From the NCBI RefSeq assembly GCF_026340565.1, contig NZ_JAPEPB010000001.1:4812501-4876500 (forward strand): DNA of 64,000 nucleotides. Direction: 5' to 3'. This DNA is from Kitasatospora sp. NBC_01287. GTDB taxonomy: Bacteria; Actinomycetota; Actinomycetes; Streptomycetales; Streptomycetaceae. This document shows, one piece after another, positions 1 through 7,707 of the stretch (its first letter is position 1; every line of letters begins with the position of its first letter). A program made the position numbers and the translations under genes. The notes under the pieces are model-generated. The model searched no databases. It was not told the DNA's origin and was given only the letters and a program-made list of their open reading frames with translations.

Positions 1-1
1 C

Positions 2-346
2 CACCGCGGCCGGGTCAACACGCTGCTGCTGCGGGCAGGTGAGCTGGTGCGGGCCACCGTGCCGGGCAAGAAGCGCGACCGCCGCGGCGCCGACCTGATC
101 GGCGCCAAGCTCGCCGGTGCCTCGCTGCGCGGCGCCGACCTGCGCGGCGCCTACCTGATCGCCGCCGACCTGACCCGGGCCGATCTGCGCACCGCGGACC
201 TGATCGGCGCCGACCTGCGTGACACCAGGCTGCACGGCGCCGACCTCACCGGCGCCTTCTTCCTCACCCAGCCCCAGCTCAACGCCGCCAAGGGCGACGC
301 GGCCACCAAGCTCCCGGCCGGCCTCACCCGCCCGTCGCACTGGTAG
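2..346 (+). CDS. Pentapeptide-repeat protein, C-terminal part (gene starts before the window)
   Basis: The reading frame is open from the first bases of the window. The GTG at 47 is internal, because the codons before it (ending LLLRAGELV) read as protein. From about 80 to 270 the product is built of A(D/N)LxG-type five-residue steps ([30 protein letters not shown]), the signature of the right-handed quadrilateral beta helix. A short non-repeat tail rich in Pro and Lys ends in HW. Pentapeptide proteins in actinomycetes are mostly cytoplasmic and of unknown role; a few mimic DNA to protect gyrase, but nothing here shows that function. The N-terminal part cannot be seen. Confidence 0.85.
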   Translation, partial: HRGRVNTLLLRAGELVRATVPGKKRDRRGADLIGAKLAGASLRGADLRGAYLIAADLTRADLRTADLIGADLRDTRLHGADLTGAFFLTQPQLNAAKGDAATKLPAGLTRPSHW

Positions 347-474
347 CCCAGTCCGGTCCAGCCCCGCCCCGCCCAGCCCCGCGGATCACGCTGTCGGACC
401 TTCATGATCGAATCCAAGGCGCTACCTGTGGCACCAGTGCCTGACGATCGATCCGAAACCCGAGGTGACCGACC

Positions 475-1047
475 ATGGCGGAGCGCGCCCCCGCACCGCA
501 GATCCGGCTCGAACCCTGGGCGGACACGCCCGAGTTCCTCGAACTGCTGCACCGGACCAACGCCCCCGAGATGACCGAGCACCTCGGCGGCCCGGAGACG
601 GCGGAGCAGGTGCTCGCGCGGCACCAGCGCTACGTCCGGCTCAGCGGCTCGGAGACCGCGCAGATGTTCGGGGTGGTGCTGGCGGAGACGGGGGAGGTGG
701 CCGGCAGCATCGGGTACTGGGAGCACGAGTGGCGGGGCGAGCCCGGCTACGAGACCGGCTGGGGCGTGCTGCCCGCGTTCCAGGGCCGGGGGATCGCCGC
801 CGCCGCCGTGGCCGCCGCCGCCGTGGCCGCCGCGGCAGCCGCCGCGCGGGCGGAGCGCGGGCACCGCTGGCTGCACGCCTTCCCGTCGGTCGACAACCTC
901 GCGTCCAACGCGCTCTGCCGCCGCGCCGGGTTCACCCTGGTCGAGGCCTGCGACTTCGAGTACCCGCCCGGCAACCTCATGCGCTGCAACGACTGGCGCC
1001 TCGACCTGGCACCTCGACCTGGCGAAATGCCGGTGCGGCAGGGATGA
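475..1047 (+). CDS. GNAT family N-acetyltransferase (RimJ/RimL-like)
   Basis: A 190-residue cytoplasmic acetyl-CoA-dependent acetyltransferase of unknown substrate. The acetyl-CoA loop is visible as FQGRGIAAAAV (Q/RxxGxG/A) at about residues 101-111, after a beta4-like stretch YETGWGVLP. The alpha4 region NLASNALCRRAGF matches the usual N..S..(C/V)..K/RxGF signature. The start is the ATG at 475, preceded by a GAGGTGACC ribosome site. The helix after the CoA loop is an almost pure Ala run (VAAAAVAAAAAAARAE) encoded by GCC/GTG-rich sequence, an odd low-complexity patch in a conserved position. The stop TGA overlaps an ATG at 1044, so a coupled downstream reading frame may have existed. Confidence 0.85.
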   Translation: MAERAPAPQIRLEPWADTPEFLELLHRTNAPEMTEHLGGPETAEQVLARHQRYVRLSGSETAQMFGVVLAETGEVAGSIGYWEHEWRGEPGYETGWGVLPAFQGRGIAAAAVAAAAVAAAAAAARAERGHRWLHAFPSVDNLASNALCRRAGFTLVEACDFEYPPGNLMRCNDWRLDLAPRPGEMPVRQG

Positions 1048-1237
1048 CCGACGCGAACGGAGCGGCGGCGACGGAGTACGACGCCCCACCGCGCACGCCT
1101 GGTCCGCGCTCGGGGCGCCCCGGAGCTGCTCGCGGGTGTGGCGTACCGGCGGGCGCCGGGGGTGCCGGCCGCGCGGCTGCCGGTGCGGGAGCTGGCCCGG
1201 GCCCTGGTCGGTCCGGTGCCGCGCATACGCTCCGACC
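1044..1237 (+). pseudogene. Possible remnant or frameshifted small gene between two acetyltransferases
   Basis: An ATG at 1044 overlaps the stop of the upstream acetyltransferase (ATGA). The frame it opens (MTDANGAAATEYDA...) becomes low-complexity Gly/Ala after about 14 codons. From about 1100 another plus-strand frame reads ARLVRARGAPELLAGVAY and continues RRAPGVPAARLPVRELA, with third positions almost all G or C and a normal residue mix. This is the signature of real coding sequence, but it has no start of its own and runs into the next gene out of frame. A single frameshift would join the two parts. No family is recognisable, so this is an inference from codon pattern only. Confidence 0.25.
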
Positions 1238-1828
1238 ATGACGGAGACCACCGGCGCCCTTCGCGTCGTCACCACCGAGCGCCTCGAACTGCGCGCCGTG
1301 AGCCTGGACGACCTGGAGCCGCTCTACGCGATCAACTCGGACCCCGAGGCGTGGCGGCACCTGCCCCAGGGCCGGCACACCGACATCGAGCAGACCCGGG
1401 ACTGGATCGAGCGGGCGGCGGAGCGCTGGGCGGACGGTCTCAGCTACTGGACGGTACGGCTGCGCGGCGACGGTGACGGCGGTGGCGCCGGCCCGGTGAT
1501 CGGGATCGGCGGGGTGCAGGCCCAGCAGGGGCGCGGCCACTGGAACCTCTTCTACCGGCTGGCGACCGCCCACTGGGGCCGTGGCTACGCGACCGAGCTG
1601 AGCCGGGCGGGGCTCGCCGCTGCCCGGGAGCACAACGCCGAGCTCCCGGTCTTCGCCTGGATCTACGCGCACAACGCCGGGTCGCGCGCGGTGGCCGAGC
1701 GGCTCGGGCTGATCGACCACGGACTGCGGCTCGATCCGATCTACCGCGACCTGCTCCACCTCTACGCGGACCGCCCGCAGCCGGCCTGGCGGGACGGGAC
1801 ACCGCTGGTGACAGGTGATCAGACCTGA
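1238..1828 (+). CDS. GNAT family N-acetyltransferase (RimJ/RimL-like)
   Basis: A 196-residue acetyltransferase of the ribosomal-protein-acetylating RimJ/RimL type, opening TTERLELRAVSLDDLEPLYA, which is typical of the family. The acetyl-CoA region is AHWGRGYATELSRAGL and the C-terminal signature is HNAGSRAVAERLGLI. The substrate is unknown. I take the ATG at 1238 rather than any earlier in-frame codon because homology begins there. There is no ribosome site; instead a TACGCT box ends seven bases before the ATG, the arrangement of leaderless actinomycete transcripts. It is not obviously related in sequence to the acetyltransferase upstream beyond the shared fold. Confidence 0.85.
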   Translation: MTETTGALRVVTTERLELRAVSLDDLEPLYAINSDPEAWRHLPQGRHTDIEQTRDWIERAAERWADGLSYWTVRLRGDGDGGGAGPVIGIGGVQAQQGRGHWNLFYRLATAHWGRGYATELSRAGLAAAREHNAELPVFAWIYAHNAGSRAVAERLGLIDHGLRLDPIYRDLLHLYADRPQPAWRDGTPLVTGDQT

Positions 1829-2131
1829 CGGTGCCACAGGTGACGGTTTGCTGGGGATGTGCTGGGTGAATGCTGGGGATGTGGAGATTCCGTGCCGGGC
1901 TGGGCGCTCCGGATGCCCCGTGCTTGACCTGCGGACACCTGGGCGAGGGGCGTAGGACCGCAGGCCGAACGGCAGGCGTGGGATCTGCGTGCGGTGCGGA
2001 GATTTTGCGATGGGCCGTGAACCGTGGTCCTACGGATATGAGTTCGTCCGATATTCTCCGTCGAACTTCTCCCGTCGGCCCAGGGGCGTCTCTCCATGGG
2101 CGCGGATCCTGATGATGAGGTGCTCACACCC
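1829..2131. other. Non-coding leader region upstream of the surface-protein gene
   Basis: About 300 bases with no convincing gene. It holds a 13-base direct repeat (TGCTGGGGATGTG at 1849-1861 and 1871-1883). It also contains a locally AT-richer stretch (about 2020-2070, with GATATGAG and GATATTCT) that probably contains the promoter of the LAxTG protein. No canonical -35/-10 pair stands out. Confidence 0.4.
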
Positions 2132-3340
2132 ATGCGTCGTTCTCTCGCCCTGGCCGCGGCCGGCACGCTGGCATGCTCGGTGGTGCTGACCGGCGGCGCC
2201 GCGGCCTTCGCGGCACCGCTCGCCGCTTCGGTGACGACCAGCCCCGCGGCCTCGGTGCCGCCCGCGGCGGTGCCGGCCTCGGCCGAGCCGAAGCTGCAGG
2301 TCGAGGGGCTGAAGCACACGGTCACGGCGGGTGACCAGCCCACGGAGTTCACCGTGCAGCTGACCAACACCTCCGGCAGCGACCTGGTCTTCTACCCGGC
2401 GGTCCAGGTGAACGACCAGGCGCTGGACTTCGACAACACCCAGCTCCTCCTGGACTACAAGAAGGCCCGCCAGGACTGGCAGGAGAGCACCATCCCGGCC
2501 TTCCTGGACACCGTCCGGCTGCTCGGCCCGCTGGACGACAGCGGGGAGCCGTCGCCGGACGCGCTGATCTTCGTCAAGGCGGGCAAGTCGGTCTCGATCA
2601 AGGTGCGACTCGGGCTGCCGGACGACAACCCGACCGGGCCCGCCTTCGCGCAGTTCGTCGCCTACTGGGCGCCGGTCGACGCCGACAAGGTGCCCACCCA
2701 GGCCGGCGAGCTGTCCACCAGCAAGCCCGCCTTCTTCTGCGTGCTGCCGCCGCACGGCGGGCACCCGACCGGGAGCCCGTCGTCCAGCCCGTCGGCGAGC
2801 GCCTCGGCCTCGGCGAGCGCCTCGGCCTCGGCCTCGGCGAGCGCCTCCGCTTCGGCGTCCTCCTCGCCCTCCAGCTCGGCCAGCGCGTCCAGCTCGCCGT
2901 CCTCCTCGCCGTCCGCCTCCGCTTCGGCGTCCTCTTCGCCGTCGTCCTCGCCGAGCGCCTCGGCCTCGGAGTCGTCCTCGCCGTCGTCCTCGCCGTCGGC
3001 CTCCGCCTCGGCCAGCCAGTCCGCGAGCGCCTCGCCGAGCCACTCGACGAGCCCGTCCAGCTCTTCCCCGGCGGCGGTCGCCACCCCGTCCGCCTCGTCC
3101 ACCGACATCACGGTCACCCCCTTCCCGGTGCAGCCGCCGAAGGCTGTGGTGGTGCCGATCCCGGCCGCCGCCGTGCAGCAGGCGCAGGCCTCCGAGGCCG
3201 CGGACGAGAAGAGCCTGGCCTTCACCGGCGGTGGCAGCGATGCCACGCCGATCGCGATCGCCGGCGCCGGTGTGCTCGCGGCCGGCGTGGGCACCCTGGT
3301 CCTGCTCCGTCGTCGCAAGGGCGGCGCGCGGCACGCCTGA
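2132..3340 (+). CDS. Sortase-anchored cell-surface protein with Ser/Ala-rich stalk
   Basis: A 402-residue secreted protein. The start ATG at 2132 follows a GATGAGG ribosome site and opens a signal peptide (MRRSLALAAAGTLACSVVL... to about AFAAP, residue 30). Residues 50-210 form one globular domain with a beta-sandwich look (VEGLKHTVTAGDQPTEFTV). Residues about 212-325 are a Ser/Ala/Pro stalk made of SAS, SSPSSS and SASASAS steps. The C-terminus is a cell-wall sorting signal: LAFTGG, a hydrophobic helix (AIAIAGAGVLAAGVGTLVLL) and a basic RRRKGG tail. LAxTG motifs are the substrates of class E sortases in Streptomyces. The stalk probably projects the domain beyond the peptidoglycan. The ligand is unknown. 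Confidence 0.9.
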   Translation: MRRSLALAAAGTLACSVVLTGGAAAFAAPLAASVTTSPAASVPPAAVPASAEPKLQVEGLKHTVTAGDQPTEFTVQLTNTSGSDLVFYPAVQVNDQALDFDNTQLLLDYKKARQDWQESTIPAFLDTVRLLGPLDDSGEPSPDALIFVKAGKSVSIKVRLGLPDDNPTGPAFAQFVAYWAPVDADKVPTQAGELSTSKPAFFCVLPPHGGHPTGSPSSSPSASASASASASASASASASASASSSPSSSASASSSPSSSPSASASASSSPSSSPSASASESSSPSSSPSASASASQSASASPSHSTSPSSSSPAAVATPSASSTDITVTPFPVQPPKAVVVPIPAAAVQQAQASEAADEKSLAFTGGGSDATPIAIAGAGVLAAGVGTLVLLRRRKGGARHA

Positions 3341-3389
3341 CCCGCGCCTGACCTGCGCCGTCCGTTGAGCGGACCGGCGATCCACCTGT

Positions 3390-3427
3390 CCTGGGTCCGG
3401 GGCGAGCACTGCTCGGCCGGGCCCAGG
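3390..3427 (+). terminator. Rho-independent-type hairpin after the surface-protein gene
   Basis: The arms CCTGGGTCCGG (3390-3400) and CCGGGCCCAGG (3417-3427) pair apart from one G-T position. A second inner stem CGAGC/GCTCG has a three-base loop. There is no T run, as is common in Streptomyces terminators. It lies 50 bases beyond the stop codon. Confidence 0.6.
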
Positions 3428-3520
3428 GCACATGTGCGCCACGCCACAGCCGGTGGGCTGTTCCAACTGATCGCATAGGATGTCCGGCCGGGGGGGCCGG
3501 TGCGGGGAAGAGGAACAGAG

Positions 3521-4801
3521 GTGCGCGGAGCCAGCGCGGACAGCAGTGCAACCGATTACGGGTCGAACACCGGCCGGATCGCCAGCCTGCCTGTCCGCAG
3601 ACACCACGTCCTCCTGGTCGCCTGGACCATCCTCTGGTTCCTGATCGTCTTGCCCAGCGGCGGCGTCTCCTGGCACTACCTGCGCGAGGGCGAGCAACTG
3701 CTCTTCGCCAACCAGCAGGGCGGCGGACTCTCGCTCTACGCGCACCACCCGGAGTTGCAGATCGGGCCGGTCAGCCTGGCCGCGGCCAGGCTCTTCGCCC
3801 CGTTCCCCGAGTCCGTCGGGCAGGTGCTGGCCGAGGGCACGATGTCGGCGCTCGGGCTGGTGATGCTGGTCCTGGTCGGGCGCACCGCCGCCTGGTACTA
3901 CCGCGGCACCGGCACCAACCACCGCCGTCTGCAGCAGCGGATCCTGATCGCCGGGCTGGCCTTCATCCCGATGTGGGTCGAGGTCTCGGTGCGCTTCGCG
4001 CACCTGGACGACGTGCTGGCGCTCTTCTTCACGATGCTCGCGGTGCACGCGCTGGTGCGGAACAAGCCGGCCGCGGTGGGCATCTTCCTGGCCCTGGCGG
4101 TGGACTCCAAACCCTGGGCGATCTCCTTCCTGCCGCTCATCCTGGCGCTGCCCCGGTCGAGTTGGAAGCGCTCCTTCCTGTGGTGCGCGGGGCTGGTGGC
4201 CGTCGCCTGGCTGCCGTTCTACCTGGGCAACCTGGGATCGATGGCGGCCGCCAAGTTCACCATCCCCAACCAGCCGGCCTCCTCGCTGCGCTGGCTGGGC
4301 GTCTCCGACCCCTCCACCCCTTGGTGGGACCGGCCCGCGCAGTTCGCGGTCGGGATGGGCCTGGGCACCCTGGCGGTGCGGCGCGGGCGCTGGCCGGCGG
4401 TGGTGCTGGTCGGCGCGAACGCCCGGATCCTGCTGGACCCGAGCGTCTACACGTACTACACGGCGTCCATCCTGCTCGGCACGCTGCTCTGGGACGCGGT
4501 CGGCCAGCGCCGCCTGGTGCCCTGGTGGAGCTGGATCGCGCTGGCCTCGCTCTACGGCGGCACGCTGCTGATCCCGAGCGACTCGACCCGCGGCCTGATC
4601 CGGCTGGCCTTCGTGGTGGTCTCCACGGCCTACGTGCTGCTCTGGCCCACCAAGAAGCCGCGCCGCGGCCGCGGCCGCGGCAGCGCCGAGGGCGGGGGCG
4701 GCCGAGGGGCCGGCGGGCGTCGGGGCAAGGGCCGGGGCACGATCCCGCGCCCGAGTGGCGAGGCGCGCACCCCGGCCGCCATGGGGGCCGAGGCCGGCTG
4801 A
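3521..4801 (+). CDS. Polytopic membrane protein, GT-C (GT87/DUF2029-like) glycosyltransferase fold
   Basis: A 426-residue integral membrane protein with about nine to ten hydrophobic segments, beginning with HHVLLVAWTILWFLIVLPSG. The segment RFAHLDDVLALFFTMLAVHA followed by FLALAVDSKPWAISFLPLIL matches the general pattern of GT87-type polyprenol-phosphate-dependent mannosyltransferases: an acidic pair after the first loops, then a 'sxKP' helix. The C-terminal tail is a basic RGRGRG/GGRG stretch of low complexity. The start is chosen at GTG 3521, eight bases after GGGGAAGAGGAAC; the earlier in-frame GTG at 3500 has no such site. It may add mannose or another sugar to lipoglycan or cell-wall polymers, but the family link is by pattern only. 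Confidence 0.6.
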   Translation: MRGASADSSATDYGSNTGRIASLPVRRHHVLLVAWTILWFLIVLPSGGVSWHYLREGEQLLFANQQGGGLSLYAHHPELQIGPVSLAAARLFAPFPESVGQVLAEGTMSALGLVMLVLVGRTAAWYYRGTGTNHRRLQQRILIAGLAFIPMWVEVSVRFAHLDDVLALFFTMLAVHALVRNKPAAVGIFLALAVDSKPWAISFLPLILALPRSSWKRSFLWCAGLVAVAWLPFYLGNLGSMAAAKFTIPNQPASSLRWLGVSDPSTPWWDRPAQFAVGMGLGTLAVRRGRWPAVVLVGANARILLDPSVYTYYTASILLGTLLWDAVGQRRLVPWWSWIALASLYGGTLLIPSDSTRGLIRLAFVVVSTAYVLLWPTKKPRRGRGRGSAEGGGGRGAGGRRGKGRGTIPRPSGEARTPAAMGAEAG

Positions 4802-4822
4802 GGCGGTGCCCGCCGCACCCGG

Positions 4823-5608
4823 CTACGCGTGGCTGAACAGGGCCGCCGGCTCGTCGGCCCCGCCCGCGGGACGGGCGCCGGCGCCGGGCGCGCTCCCGCC
4901 GTCCGGACCGGCGCCGTGCGGCCGGTCCGGGCCGAAGAGCAGCCGCACCAGCGCGAGCCCGATCACCGAGCCGAGCAGCTGGGCCAGCAGGAACCCGGGC
5001 ACCGAGCCAGGCGCGATGCCGGTGTACCCCGCGTTCAGCGAGCGCCCCACGGTCAGCGCCGGATTGGCGAAGCAGCCCGAGGCGGTGGCCCAGATCCCGG
5101 CCGCGATCCAGCCGGCCACCGCCGCCGGGGCGTAGCGCTGTCGGCCGGACCTGGCCAACCCGAAAGCCACCAGCAGCAGCACCGCCGTCGCCACCACCTC
5201 ACCGGTCCACTGCGCGGGCCCGCTGCGCGCCTGGTGCGCGAGCCCTATGGTGCTCCGGTCGAACATCAGCCCGGCGAGCAGCGCCCCGCCGCTTGCCCCG
5301 GCGAGCTGGGCGAGCGCGTAGCCGGCCACCTCGCGCACCCGCAGGGCCTGCGCCGTGCCGCGGCTGGTCCACCAGACGCCGGCCGTGACCAGCGGGTTCA
5401 GGTGGGCTCCGGAGACCGGCCCGAGCAGCGCGATCAGCACACCGAGCGCGCAGACCGAGGCGAGCGTGTTGGTCAGCAGCTGGACCCCGCCGTCCTGGCT
5501 GAGCGCCACGGACTGGATGCCGGACCCGATCACGGTGAGCGAGAGAATGCCGGTACCCACGGCCTCGGCGGCTGCCCTGCGGCCGAGGGAGGGAGTGCTG
5601 AGGATCAT
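4823..5608 (-). CDS. MIP/aquaporin-family channel
   Basis: A 261-residue membrane channel with six hydrophobic segments and the two half-helix motifs of the family. The first is SGAHLNPLVT, where the usual NPA is NPL; the second is FANPALTVGRSLN with intact NPA. Members conduct water, glycerol or small neutral solutes such as arsenite. A changed first NPA is found in several actinobacterial members, and substrate cannot be read from it. The N-terminus opens MILSTPSLGRRAAAEAVGTG. The C-terminal 35 residues are a Gly/Ala/Pro cytoplasmic tail. It is convergent with the membrane glycosyltransferase-like gene and divergent from the rhodanese. No arsenic genes are next to it. Confidence 0.85.
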   Translation of the reverse strand: MILSTPSLGRRAAAEAVGTGILSLTVIGSGIQSVALSQDGGVQLLTNTLASVCALGVLIALLGPVSGAHLNPLVTAGVWWTSRGTAQALRVREVAGYALAQLAGASGGALLAGLMFDRSTIGLAHQARSGPAQWTGEVVATAVLLLVAFGLARSGRQRYAPAAVAGWIAAGIWATASGCFANPALTVGRSLNAGYTGIAPGSVPGFLLAQLLGSVIGLALVRLLFGPDRPHGAGPDGGSAPGAGARPAGGADEPAALFSHA

Positions 5609-5870
5609 CGGACCATCGTCCAGTCAGGGCACGCGGGGTCACAATGCCCGTCCGGATAGCGGTACCTCCAAGGCCCGGGTCACGCGTCCGAGCCATGGTC
5701 GGAGACTCGTACACGGCGTGCGTTTGACCCTCACGCAACGTCAGGCCCCACGGTGGAGACCAGTTGGCGGGATCTTGGTGGTCGTAGTCGTTGCCGCCAC
5801 TGTCGGCGGTAGGGGTCGGCGGCGGAGGATCGACTCACCGCCCCGAGCCCCGACCGCCCAGGAGCCGACC
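5609..5870. other. Divergent intergenic region between channel and rhodanese genes
   Basis: About 260 bases between two divergently transcribed genes. The GTG of the rhodanese at 5871 is preceded by GGAG at 5861-5864. A stretch reading VVVVVAATVGG-like in the rhodanese frame lies upstream of that start but has no start codon with a ribosome site. I see no strong palindrome. Confidence 0.4.
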
Positions 5871-6368
5871 GTGACCGCCGCCCCCACCGCCCCCACCGCC
5901 CCCGCCGCCCCTGCCCCCGCGCCCACCGCCTCGCCCGTCACCGCGATCCCGGCCCTCGCACCCGAGCGGGCCTTCGCCTTCTTCGCCGAGCGCCTCGGCT
6001 GCCAGGCCGACCCGGCCGACGTCTGGTACGCGCTGCGCGACGGCCGGCAGGACTTCACCATCGTCGACGTCCGGATCGAGGGCGCCCACCGCAGGACGCA
6101 CCTGCCCGGTGCGATCAGTCTGCCGCTGGCCGAGATCACCCCGGAGAAGGTCGCCGACCTGCCGCCGGGCCTGCTGCTCGTCCACTGCTGGGGCCCGGCC
6201 TGCAACGGCTCGACCAAGGGGGCGATGAAGCTGGCCGCGCTCGGCCGCGAGGTCAAGGAGATGATCGGCGGCCTGGAGTACTGGATCCGGGAGGGCTGGC
6301 CCACCGAGGGCCGCCGCCCGGTGGACCCGGCCACCGCCACCCCGGCCGACCTGGGCCTGGTCTGCTGA
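5871..6368 (+). CDS. Rhodanese-like sulfurtransferase-fold protein
   Basis: A 165-residue single rhodanese domain preceded by a roughly 28-residue Pro/Ala/Thr-rich tail. The conserved first half reads FTIVDVRIEGAHRRTHLPGA, where D and R of the 'DvRe..y..gHIpgA' motif are present. The active-site loop is VHCWGPACNGSTKGAMKL, with the candidate catalytic Cys near residue 106 and a second Cys four residues on. Rhodaneses transfer sulfane sulfur, but many act in redox sensing or are inactive. The start is the GTG at 5871, six bases after GGAG. The gene is convergent with a GlxA-type regulator, a pairing that recurs in actinobacteria and suggests linked control of a detoxification function. Confidence 0.8.
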   Translation: MTAAPTAPTAPAAPAPAPTASPVTAIPALAPERAFAFFAERLGCQADPADVWYALRDGRQDFTIVDVRIEGAHRRTHLPGAISLPLAEITPEKVADLPPGLLLVHCWGPACNGSTKGAMKLAALGREVKEMIGGLEYWIREGWPTEGRRPVDPATATPADLGLVC

Positions 6369-6404
6369 GGCGAGGTCGCGGGGCCGGACGGACCTGACCG
6401 AGCG

Positions 6405-7445
6405 CTACTGGGCCACCCCGGTGCCGAAGGAGCGCCGGTAGGCGGTCGGCGAGGTGCGCATGGTCCGGCCGAAGTGGTGCCGGTAGGTCGCCGCGCTCTC
6501 GAAGCCGACCGCCGCGGCGATCTCCTCCACCGTCCCGTCCAGCGACTCCAGCAGCGGCAGGCTGGCCGCGATGCGCTGGGTGACCACCCAGCGCATCGGG
6601 CTGGTCCCGTTGCGCGCGGTGAAGTGGCGCAGGTACGAACGGTCGGACATCCGGGCCGCCCGGGCCAGCAGCGAGAGCGTCAGCGGTGAGCCGAGGTGCT
6701 CCAGTGCCCACCGCATGCTGGCCGCGATCCCGTCCTCCTCCTCGGCCACCGGTGCCACCGCGGCCTCGATGAACTGCGCCTGCCCGCCGTCCCGGTGCGG
6801 CGGCACCACGAAGCGGCGGGCCACCGTGTTGGCCACCTTGGCGCCGTGGTCACGGCGCACCAGGTGCAGGCAGAGGTCGATGCCGGCCGCGCTGCCGGCG
6901 CTGGTCAGCAGGTCGCCGTGGTCCACGTAGAGCACGTCCGGGTTGACCCGGACCGCCGGGTAGCGCTGCCGCAGCAGCTCGGCGTACCGCCAGTGCGTGG
7001 TGGCCTCCCGGCCGTCCAGCAGTCCGGTGGCGGCCAGGGCGAAGGCGCCCGAGCAGATCGACACGATCCGGGCCCCGCGCTCGTGGGCCGTGCGCAGCGC
7101 GGCGACCAGCCCGGCCGGCACCTCCCCGCTGAAGGTGTTGGCCACCCCGACCACGATCACGGTGTCGGCGGCCGCCAGTTCGTCCAGCCCGTGGCGCGCC
7201 GTCAGGGCGAAACCGCCGAGCGCGTTCAGTGGCCGGCCCGGCTCGTCCGCGCAGACCTTCAGCCCGTACCAGGGGGACGCCAGCAGCCCCGCCAGCTCCG
7301 GCCGGGCCAGCCCGAAGACCTCCACCACCACGCCGAGTTCGAACGGTGCCATGCCCTCGTAGGCGTACACCCCCACCGTGTGCACCGGCTCGGGCCGCCG
7401 CCCGATCACCACGTCCACCGCTCGCGACGCACTCCGCTCGGTCAT
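6405..7445 (-). CDS. GlxA-family transcriptional regulator (DJ-1/PfpI domain + AraC-type HTH)
   Basis: A 346-residue one-component regulator. Residues about 20-190 form a DJ-1/PfpI-like domain: VGVYAYEGMAPFELGVVVEV, with the nucleophile-elbow position in IVSICSGAFALAATGLLDG. Residues about 235-335 are an AraC/XylS DNA-binding domain with two helix-turn-helix motifs (LLARAARMSDRSYLRHFTAR; EIAAAVGFESAATYRHHFGR), ending in the usual TSPTAYRRSF. Such proteins activate genes in response to a small metabolite bound by the DJ-1 domain. The ligand is not predictable. The GTG/ATG start at 7445 has no strong ribosome site. The adjacent convergent rhodanese is the likeliest functional partner. Confidence 0.9.
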   Translation of the reverse strand: MTERSASRAVDVVIGRRPEPVHTVGVYAYEGMAPFELGVVVEVFGLARPELAGLLASPWYGLKVCADEPGRPLNALGGFALTARHGLDELAAADTVIVVGVANTFSGEVPAGLVAALRTAHERGARIVSICSGAFALAATGLLDGREATTHWRYAELLRQRYPAVRVNPDVLYVDHGDLLTSAGSAAGIDLCLHLVRRDHGAKVANTVARRFVVPPHRDGGQAQFIEAAVAPVAEEEDGIAASMRWALEHLGSPLTLSLLARAARMSDRSYLRHFTARNGTSPMRWVVTQRIAASLPLLESLDGTVEEIAAAVGFESAATYRHHFGRTMRTSPTAYRRSFGTGVAQ

Positions 7446-7650
7446 CGATCCCCCTGTTCACCGTGGCGGAACTGCTGGCGAGTGTAGTGCGCGGTGCCCT
7501 GCCGGCGGTCCGTCAACCGGTCCGGGAGCGGCACGGACCGATGGTGATCGAAGCTGCCGGGAACCGTTCCGAAGTCACCCTGCGACGCCCCCGAGTGCGA
7601 CACCCCGAGGGGATGGACGCCCCGAGAGGATGGACGTCCCGCCCCGAAGA

Positions 7651-7688
7651 CCGGTGCCCGGCCCCGCACGAGCGGGGCCGGGCACCGG
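7651..7688 (-). terminator. Strong hairpin terminator after aminopeptidase P
   Basis: A perfect 17-base stem (CCGGTGCCCGGCCCCGC, 7651-7667, with its complement 7672-7688) and a four-base ACGA loop lie 20 bases past the stop of the minus-strand peptidase gene. Confidence 0.85.
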
Positions 7689-7707
7689 CGGTGGCTGCGG
7701 CCGGGCC

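Noticed and set aside
2030-4048. A 672-codon minus-strand open frame across the surface-protein gene
   Set aside because: It is Arg/Gly-rich with no domain logic. It mirrors the plus-strand gene with signal peptide and sorting signal, and is a product of high GC and the Ser-codon repeat.
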